This document shows, in pieces, positions 59,864-64,000 of a stretch of DNA of 64,000 nucleotides. The first letter of the stretch is position 1. Each line of letters opens with the position of its first letter. The translations under genes and the position numbers were made by a program. The stretch is taken from the NCBI GenBank assembly GCA_038121105.1, contig JAYONB010000007.1, forward strand, positions 62,001-126,000, written 5' to 3'. This DNA comes from CALJDF01 sp038121105 (GTDB lineage: Bacteria > Pseudomonadota > Alphaproteobacteria > SHVP01). A model generated the notes under the pieces. The model did not search any database. It was not told where the DNA came from and saw only the letters and a list, made by a program, of their open reading frames with translations.

Positions 59864-60427
59864 CTACGATAGCTGGAACTTCCGAATCTCTTCCTCCGTC
59901 ATGTCTTGGCGGAAGAAGGTGTAGGACAGCGTGATCGTGGTCACGTCGTCCATATTGGGATCGTCGAGCATTTCCGGATCGACGAAAAACGTCACCGGCA
60001 TATTGGCGCGTTGCCCCGCCGCCAGGATCTGTTCGTTAAAGCAAAAACACTGAATCTTGCTGAAATAGCGTCCCGCTTTGGCGGGCGAAACGTTGAACCC
60101 GGCCTGGCCCATCACCGGCCCGTCGCTCAGGTTCTCGGCCTCGTAGAACGCCAGACCTTCTTCGCCCACCTTCAACGCGACCTCGCGCTGCTTGGGCCGA
60201 AAGCGCCAGGGCAATGCAGGATCGGTGTTGGCGTCGAATTGCACCTTGATCGTCCGGTCGCTGGCCACCGCGGGCACCGAATGAGCGCGCTGGGTCGTGC
60301 CGCCGAACCCGGTGACTTGGCAGAACAGTCGATAAGCCGGCACCGCGGCATAGGCGGCACCGCCCATCCCGACGACAACGCCGCCAAGCATCAACGCCGT
60401 AAAACGTCGCTTGCTCTGATCGACCAA
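59864..60427 (-). CDS. ctaG: cytochrome c oxidase assembly protein CtaG/Cox11
   Basis: Copper chaperone for the CuB site. The 187-residue protein has one N-terminal membrane helix (ALMLGGVVVGMGGAAYAAVPAYRLFCQ), then a periplasmic domain with CQVTGFGGT, and the copper-binding pair in FSKIQCFCFNEQ. The start is TTG 60427, with AGGAGG 5 bases upstream. It starts 2 bases after the stop of the small oxidase-cluster protein, so the two are translationally coupled. Confidence 0.96.
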   Translation of the reverse strand: MVDQSKRRFTALMLGGVVVGMGGAAYAAVPAYRLFCQVTGFGGTTQRAHSVPAVASDRTIKVQFDANTDPALPWRFRPKQREVALKVGEEGLAFYEAENLSDGPVMGQAGFNVSPAKAGRYFSKIQCFCFNEQILAAGQRANMPVTFFVDPEMLDDPNMDDVTTITLSYTFFRQDMTEEEIRKFQLS

Positions 60428-60428
60428 C

Positions 60429-60548
60429 TCAACCTCCTCGCATCTGAGCCATGGCGCCGAGAAACACCAGAACCACGAACGCGATCAACGCGGCGCCGAG
60501 CGCAAAATTCTTGCCTCGGCGTTTTTTGTGTTCCTCACTGAGCGGCAT
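60429..60548 (-). CDS. small single-helix protein of the cytochrome oxidase cluster (CoxF-like)
   Basis: A 39-residue protein between ctaB and ctaG: a charged N terminus (PLSEEHKKRRGKN), one membrane helix (FALGAALIAFVVLVFLGA), and a short MAQMRGG tail. Many alphaproteobacteria have such a small gene (CoxF) at this position. The ribosome-binding site of ctaG lies inside its last codons. Function is inferred from position. Confidence 0.85.
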   Translation of the reverse strand: MPLSEEHKKRRGKNFALGAALIAFVVLVFLGAMAQMRGG

Positions 60549-60557
60549 CCCTACTCG

Positions 60558-61490
60558 CTACGCACCCGGCGCCCAACCGAGCGCATGGTCCGCCAACAAG
60601 AGCGCAAAAATGAGAAACAAATACAGAATCGAAAACCCGAACAACCGCTTCGCAGCGCGGTGCCCGTCGGCTTCCGCGGCGGCTTCGTCGCGCCGCCATA
60701 CGCCGATCGCCAACGCCACGAACGCCGCGCCAAGAATGGCCACCGTCGCGCCGTAGAACGCGCTGGCCCCGCCCAGCAACCACGGCGTCACCGCCAGAGG
60801 GGCGAGCAACAGGCTGTAGAGCAGGATCTGGCGCCGCGTCTCGCGGTCGCCCTGCACCACCGGCAGCATCGGCACCCCGGCCTTGGCGTAGTCGCCGCTG
60901 CGGTAGAGCGCCAGGGCCCAAAAATGCGGCGGCGTCCAAAAGAAGATGATCGCGAACATCATGATCGGCAGTAGCGAGATCTCGCCCGTCACCGCGGCCC
61001 ACCCGATCATCGGCGGCAACGCCCCGGCGGCACCGCCGATGACGATGTTCTGCGGCGTCCGCCGCTTGAGCCACATCGTGTAGACGAAGACGTAGAACCC
61101 GATCGTCAGTGCGAGCAAGCCGCCGGCCAACCAATTGACCAGCGACCCCATGACCATGACCGACAAGAGTGCGATCACCACACCGAATGTCAGCGCTTCC
61201 GCGCGCTGGACCCGACCGGCCGGGATCGGGCGTTGGGCCGTGCGTTTCATCACGGCGTCGATATCGGCGTCGTACCACATGTTGATCGCACCGGAGGCAC
61301 CTGCCCCCAAGGCGATCGCCAGCAGCGCGATCACCGCAGTCACCGGATGGATCGCGCCCGGCGCCACCACCAAACCAACCAGACCGGTGAACACCACCAG
61401 CGACATCACGCGCGGCTTGAGCAGCGCGACATAGTCGCGCACGCCGGCTACGGCGACGCCGTCGTTTTGGCTGATGCTGAGATCGGTCAC
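60558..61490 (-). CDS. ctaB: protoheme IX farnesyltransferase (heme O synthase)
   Basis: Makes heme O, the precursor of heme A for the oxidase. The 310-residue UbiA-fold membrane protein has nine predicted helices with NMWYDADIDAVMKRTAQRP (the farnesyl-diphosphate-binding acidic site), LKPRVMSLVVFTGLVG, and FFWTPPHFWALALY. GTG 61490 with AGAGAA upstream fits the first conserved segment; the frame is open beyond that. It is 13 bases downstream of ctaD. Confidence 0.96.
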   Translation of the reverse strand: MTDLSISQNDGVAVAGVRDYVALLKPRVMSLVVFTGLVGLVVAPGAIHPVTAVIALLAIALGAGASGAINMWYDADIDAVMKRTAQRPIPAGRVQRAEALTFGVVIALLSVMVMGSLVNWLAGGLLALTIGFYVFVYTMWLKRRTPQNIVIGGAAGALPPMIGWAAVTGEISLLPIMMFAIIFFWTPPHFWALALYRSGDYAKAGVPMLPVVQGDRETRRQILLYSLLLAPLAVTPWLLGGASAFYGATVAILGAAFVALAIGVWRRDEAAAEADGHRAAKRLFGFSILYLFLIFALLLADHALGWAPGA

Positions 61491-61503
61491 GGTCGTTCTC
61501 TGC

Positions 61504-63093
61504 CTATTTGATCCGCGGCAGTTCCTCGAAGGTGTGGAACGGCGGCGGTGAAGGTAGCGTCCACTCCAATGTGGTGGCGCCTTCACCCCAGTAGTTGGCT
61601 TCGGCCTTTTTGCCGCGCAGCAACATGTCGAACAGCATCCACAGGAACACCAAGGTGGCGATGCCCGAAACGTACGACCCCAACGACGAGATCATGTTCC
61701 ACCCCGCAAACGCGTCCGGGTAATCCGTAATACGCCGCGGCATCCCGGCCAGCCCCGAGAAATGCATTGGGAAGAAGGTCAGGTTGACGCCGATGAAGGT
61801 GAGCCAGAAGTGCAGCTTCGCCAAGGTGTCGTTGTAAACCCGACCCCACATCTTGGGCGCCCAGTAGTAGAAAGCGGCGAAAATACCGAACAGCGCGCCC
61901 AACGACATCACGTAATGGAAATGGCCGACCACGTAGTAGGTGTCGTGCAGCGCTAGATCCATGCCCGCATTGGACAACACCACGCCGGTCACGCCACCCA
62001 CCGTGAACAAGAAGATGAACGCCAACGCGAACATCATCGGCACGGTAAACTTGATGGACCCGCCCCACATCGTGGCGAGCCACGAGAAGATCTTGATCCC
62101 GGTCGGCACCGCGATGACCATCGTCGCCGCGACGAAATACGCCCGCGTATCGACGTCCAACCCGGCCGTATACATGTGATGCGCCCAGACGATAAAGCCA
62201 ACCACACCGATCGCGACCATGGCATAGGCCATCCCGAGATAGCCGAAGATCGGCTTGCGCGAGAAGGTCGAGATGATGTGACTGACCACGCCAAAGGCCG
62301 GCAAGATCAAGACGTAAACCTCGGGGTGCCCAAAGAACCAGAACAGATGCTGGTACAGGATCGGATCGCCACCATTGGTCGCGTCAAAGAACGCCGTCCC
62401 GAAGTTACGGTCCGTCAGCAGCATCGTGATCGCACCGGCCAGAACCGGAAGCGACAGCAGCAACAAGAACGCCGTCACCAGCACCGACCAGACGAACAAC
62501 GGCATTTTGTGCAGCGTCATGCCCGGTGCACGCATGTTGAAGATGGTGGTGATGAAGTTGACCGCACCCAGGATCGACGAGGCGCCTGCCAAATGCAGCG
62601 CAAAGATCGCCAGATCGACCGCGGCACTCGGATGCCCCGAAGTCGACAGCGGTGCGTAAACCGTCCAGCCGGTGCCGGGGCCTTCGCCGACGAACAGCGA
62701 GGCCACCAACAAGAGCCCCGCGGGGATCAATAGCCAGAAAGAAATATTGTTCAAACGCGGAAACGCCATATCCGGCGCGCCGATCATTAGCGGCACGAAC
62801 CAGTTGCCGAAACCGCCGATAAACGCCGGCATGATCATGAAGAACACCATGATCAATCCGTGCGCGGTGACCACCGCATTGTATAGCTGATAGTCGTCGC
62901 CAAAGAACTGCATTCCCGGTGCGGCAAGTTCCATCCGCATCAGGATCGAGAGAAGACCACCGACCAAACCAAAGATGATGGCGTAGATCAGGTACATCGT
63001 CCCGATATCTTTATGGTTGGTCGAATAGGCCCAACGGCGCCAGCCGGTCGGCGCGTGATGATCGTCGTGGGCTTCGGCGGATGCGTTACTCAT
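61504..63093 (-). CDS. ctaD: cytochrome c oxidase subunit I
   Basis: Catalytic subunit of the aa3-type oxidase, 529 residues, with twelve helices. It starts with HHAPTGWRRWAYSTNHKDIGTMY, has YQHLFWFFGHPEVYVLILP with the CuB His and cross-linked Tyr, GHFHYVMSLGALF with the heme ligands, and WTLPSPPPFH near the end. GAGGT precedes ATG 63093. ctaC lies upstream on the same strand. Confidence 0.98.
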   Translation of the reverse strand: MSNASAEAHDDHHAPTGWRRWAYSTNHKDIGTMYLIYAIIFGLVGGLLSILMRMELAAPGMQFFGDDYQLYNAVVTAHGLIMVFFMIMPAFIGGFGNWFVPLMIGAPDMAFPRLNNISFWLLIPAGLLLVASLFVGEGPGTGWTVYAPLSTSGHPSAAVDLAIFALHLAGASSILGAVNFITTIFNMRAPGMTLHKMPLFVWSVLVTAFLLLLSLPVLAGAITMLLTDRNFGTAFFDATNGGDPILYQHLFWFFGHPEVYVLILPAFGVVSHIISTFSRKPIFGYLGMAYAMVAIGVVGFIVWAHHMYTAGLDVDTRAYFVAATMVIAVPTGIKIFSWLATMWGGSIKFTVPMMFALAFIFLFTVGGVTGVVLSNAGMDLALHDTYYVVGHFHYVMSLGALFGIFAAFYYWAPKMWGRVYNDTLAKLHFWLTFIGVNLTFFPMHFSGLAGMPRRITDYPDAFAGWNMISSLGSYVSGIATLVFLWMLFDMLLRGKKAEANYWGEGATTLEWTLPSPPPFHTFEELPRIK

Positions 63094-63138
63094 AACCTCG
63101 GACCTCTTGGTGCGTTGAGCGCAGTGTCGGTTGAATTG

Positions 63139-64000
63139 TTAGTTGGCGGTCGGGACTTCGCCGGTTTCCTCGAAGCGCGCTGCAATTTGGCGCGCTTTCT
63201 CGGCACGGGCCGCGGCAAAATCCTTGGGCGCGCCGGGCTTGCCCTCGTAGGCGAATTCTTCTTTGGCTTCCTCGACCCATCTCGCGTACTCGGCCTTGCT
63301 GACCGCACGCACCATGATCGGCATGAAGCCATGGCCCGAACCGCAAAGCTCGGAGCACATGCCGTAATAAACGCCTTCCTTTTGGATCTCGACCCAGGTC
63401 TCGTTGATGCGGCCCGGCACGGCGTCGATCTTGATGCCGAGGTTGGGCAGGGCCAACGAATGAATCACGTCGGTCGCCGTCGTCAGGATCCGGATCTTAG
63501 TGTTGACCGGCAGCACCACGTCGTTGTCGGTGGTGAGCAACCGGACTTGGCCATCTTCCAAATCCTCGTCTTCGACGATCACGGCATCGAACGTCAGGTT
63601 GTCGCTATCGGGATATTCGTAGCTCCAGAACCACTGATTGCCGATCGCCTTGATGGTCATTTCGGCGTCGACCGCGCGGTCGGAGAAATACAACAGCCGG
63701 AACGACGGCACCGCGATCACCACCAGGATGACGATCGGGATCACCGTCCAAAGGACTTCCAGCGCCGTGTTGTGGGTGTTGGTGCTCGGGTTCGGGTTCT
63801 TCGAGGCCCGGAAGCGCAGCATGATGTAGACCATCAGCAGCAGCACGAATGCCGCGATCACGGTGATGATGACCAACAACAAGTTATGGAAATCGTTGAT
63901 CCGCTCCATCGTCGGCGAGGCCGCTTCGCGCAAGCCCATTTGCCAGGGCGCCGAGGTGCCTTCAAAAGCCTGCGCCAGCGCCACCCCCGTCGTCAGTGCA
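63139..64000 (-). CDS. ctaC: cytochrome c oxidase subunit II, 5' end cut by window edge
   Basis: The frame is open to the right edge, and the residues just before the mature start (ALTTGVALAQA) are the end of a signal peptide, so the GTG at 63984 is not the start. Mature protein: two membrane helices (residues near LLLVIITVIAAFVLLL and VLWTVIPIVILVVIAVP) and a cupredoxin domain with GNQWFWSYEYP and the CuA ligands in CSELCGSGHGFMPI. It passes electrons from cytochrome c to CtaD. It heads the leftward oxidase operon. Confidence 0.96.
   Translation of the reverse strand, partial: ALTTGVALAQAFEGTSAPWQMGLREAASPTMERINDFHNLLLVIITVIAAFVLLLMVYIMLRFRASKNPNPSTNTHNTALEVLWTVIPIVILVVIAVPSFRLLYFSDRAVDAEMTIKAIGNQWFWSYEYPDSDNLTFDAVIVEDEDLEDGQVRLLTTDNDVVLPVNTKIRILTTATDVIHSLALPNLGIKIDAVPGRINETWVEIQKEGVYYGMCSELCGSGHGFMPIMVRAVSKAEYARWVEEAKEEFAYEGKPGAPKDFAAARAEKARQIAARFEETGEVPTAN

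Overview
The window is a stretch of a high-GC alphaproteobacterial chromosome, most like a member of the Rhodospirillales. The lineage call rests on gene content: a CcrM-type GANTC methyltransferase next to rnhB and mutY; an F0 operon atpI-atpB-atpE-b'-b kept apart from F1; a split glycine decarboxylase (GcvPA/GcvPB); a CtaC-D-B-small protein-CtaG-CtaE-DUF983-SURF1 oxidase cluster; and ETF-ubiquinone oxidoreductase. No rRNA, tRNA, CRISPR array, insertion sequence or phage gene was seen. Two genes run off the edges: a glycosyltransferase at the left and ctaC at the right.

Positions 1-14100 are an accessory exopolysaccharide locus with looser, less GC-biased codon use than the rest. It holds three GT4 glycosyltransferases, a SAM methyltransferase, a polytopic GT-C-like protein, a Wzy-like polymerase, a Wzz-like chain-length protein without a kinase domain, a six-SLBB export protein, and relatives of the enterobacterial YjbE, YjbF and YjbH proteins. 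This looks like a complete assembly and export route apart from a flippase and an initiating transferase, which may lie further left.

Positions 14500-33000 are mostly housekeeping: a lipoprotein hydrolase, ispE, a TPR protein, ETF-QO, a uracil-DNA glycosylase, a lytic transglycosylase, moaB, cysD-cysNC, a small exported-protein gene broken by an in-frame amber codon, two arsenosugar-type glycosyltransferases, a radical SAM protein, a TetR regulator, rnhB, ccrM, mutY and a DUF721/DciA-like gene. Positions 33000-39800 carry dsbA-like, smc and the F0 operon, which ends at a strong terminator.

Positions 39800-56300 hold an alpha/beta hydrolase and a peroxiredoxin-like gene; the gcvT-gcvH-gcvPA-gcvPB operon behind a tandem glycine riboswitch; a lipoprotein; a double CDGSH protein; ispH-thrB-rnhA with a terminator; a Prx5-type peroxiredoxin; a DsbD N-domain protein; algH/yqgE; thrC-M16 peptidase-GNAT; and a double-length dCTP deaminase. 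Positions 56300-64000 hold an M32 carboxypeptidase and the aa3-type cytochrome oxidase cluster, read leftwards.

Several regulatory signals were read by eye: consensus DnaA boxes in intergenic DNA (with a cluster between thrC and dcd), GANTC sites in or beside promoters, a perfect palindrome before the TetR gene, and an inverted repeat inside the dsbA promoter spacer. The most unusual items are the exopolysaccharide locus architecture, the amber-interrupted small gene, and the DnaA-box cluster. All functional calls come from motif recognition; no database search was run.
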